Source: CAYHMW01 sp964357925 (lineage in GTDB: Bacteria > Patescibacteriota > Microgenomatia > UBA8517). Taken from it: a stretch of 14,597 nucleotides of DNA. Within the stretch, counting starts at the first letter, position 1, and the number at the start of each line of letters is the position of its first letter. The notes below the pieces were generated by a model. That model did not search any database, was not told the DNA's origin, and saw nothing but the letters and a program-made list of their open reading frames with translations. The position numbers were made by a program, and so were the translations under genes. This document shows positions 14,139-14,597 of this stretch, piece by piece. The stretch covers positions 1 to 14,597 of the forward strand of contig CAYHMW010000022.1 in the NCBI GenBank assembly GCA_964357925.1, in the 5' to 3' direction.

Positions 14139-14224
14139 ATATAGTGTCGAGCAATGAAACCATAATTCTAAACAGAAGTCAAACACTTTAAAAAGGTTTA
14201 CTTTGATATATTAGTTGGCGCTAT

Positions 14225-14262
14225 AAACAAATAAAAACCCACCTGCACCGAGCAGATGGGTT
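14225..14262 (-). terminator. Rho-independent terminator after the VWA gene
   Basis: Minus-strand RNA has an 11-bp stem (AACCCATCTGC with GCAGGTGGGTT, one G-U pair) around a UCGGU loop at 14262-14236, followed by UUUUAUUUGUUUA. The wobble would be a mismatch on the plus strand, so the direction is clear. It ends the transcript entering from the right. Confidence 0.85.
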
Positions 14263-14275
14263 GATTGTTAATGCG

Positions 14276-14597
14276 TTATTGATCATCCTGATCGCTAAAT
14301 TGACCGGTTCGCATATATTCCTCAAAGGATTCGCGACTTATACTCATTGTTATTGATGTTGCACCGGCAGAGGCGACCGTGTCTCGCACGTTCTCGGGTG
14401 TCGTATCAGTTACGACAAATATATGCTCTTTCGGTATTCCCATTTGTTGAAATATCCTATGGAAATCTTCCGAACTCCCGTAGCCAAAGCCTTGCACAAT
14501 GTGCTTACCCGTGGCAAACATGGATGTGATTAGCTCACGAACTTCGCTGACGTCTACTTTGCTTGAGTTATCACGACCGTCCGTATGAATACGGGTA
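14276..14597 (-). CDS. C-terminal end of a VWA-like protein (5' end beyond window)
   Basis: The frame is open to the right edge, with 106 codons visible; the internal ATG at 14521 is not the start. The visible part resembles the second half of a von Willebrand factor A domain: HTDGRDNSS (the 'TDG..N' strand-turn), a helix, KHIVQGFGYGSSEDFHRIFQQMG, then IFVVTDTTPENVRDTVASA. VWA domains mediate protein interaction, often through a metal-binding MIDAS site, but the DxSxS part would lie outside the window. The end is a short acidic tail (SDQDDQ). A terminator follows. What the full protein does cannot be judged. Confidence 0.65.
   Translation of the reverse strand, partial: TRIHTDGRDNSSKVDVSEVRELITSMFATGKHIVQGFGYGSSEDFHRIFQQMGIPKEHIFVVTDTTPENVRDTVASAGATSITMSISRESFEEYMRTGQFSDQDDQ

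Noticed and set aside
14139..14220. Promoter for the LytR_C gene (TTGACT, 17 bp, TTTCAT)
   Set aside because: The -35 box is fair, but the -10 box lacks the key second-position A; not strong enough to annotate.
1..14597. CRISPR array, insertion sequence or prophage
   Set aside because: No regular short direct repeats with spacers, transposase, integrase or phage structural gene is visible. The only tandem repeats are the coding repeats of proteins A and B.

Overview
The window reads as ordinary chromosome from a small-genome bacterium of the Candidate Phyla Radiation (Patescibacteria), most likely Microgenomates-like. This is inferred from gene content and style, not from a database. The evidence is dense, short, overlapping genes, AT-rich spacers, many starts without a ribosome binding site, surface proteins with one membrane segment and a Pro/Thr linker, a TrpR/YerC-type regulator, a TsaB reduced to its N-terminal half, and an FtsEX plus M23 cluster. 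TGA is used as a stop (tsaE, galE, ftsE) and a full-length RF2 gene is present, so the UGA-recoding CPR lineages are unlikely. All supported genes lie on the minus strand, so the layout is best read from right to left.

Right edge to about 12.5 kb: the C-terminal end of a von Willebrand A-like protein is closed by a clear Rho-independent terminator. A membrane-anchored LytR_C-domain protein follows. Next, from a near-leaderless promoter, come a secreted coiled-coil protein and a 96-residue protein with one membrane segment. Between 12.46 and 7.46 kb is a compact run: a two-TM unknown, prfB (RF2), a one-TM unknown with a small extracytoplasmic domain, ftsE, ftsX, and a secreted coiled-coil M23/EnvC-like protein. 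The last three form the expected FtsEX and hydrolase (or hydrolase activator) division module. The M23 domain appears circularly permuted: the HLHF end of the family comes before the HNGID/YLH beginning.

7.35 to 3.25 kb: a promoter with a perfect 30-bp palindrome at the start of the transcribed region drives a TrpR-like regulator. A near-identical 26-bp copy of the palindrome core covers the start codon of the next gene, a lamin-tail-domain surface protein. VanZ-like, tsaE, galE, a half-length tsaB, a DUF4352-like protein and a DUF2292-like small protein follow, mostly with overlapping ends. The two palindromes suggest an autoregulated local circuit.

3.25 kb to the left edge: a good promoter and a roughly 240-nt structured leader with mutually exclusive hairpins precede two tandem secreted proteins. 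The first (402 aa) is extraordinarily Asp-rich and built from four repeats of about 88 residues. The second (at least 550 aa, running off the window) uses a longer, Asn/Thr/Gly-rich version of the same repeat. They are paralogous repeat proteins I cannot assign to a named family, probably beta-solenoid-like surface or extracellular material. Together with their leader they are the best candidate here for something undescribed.
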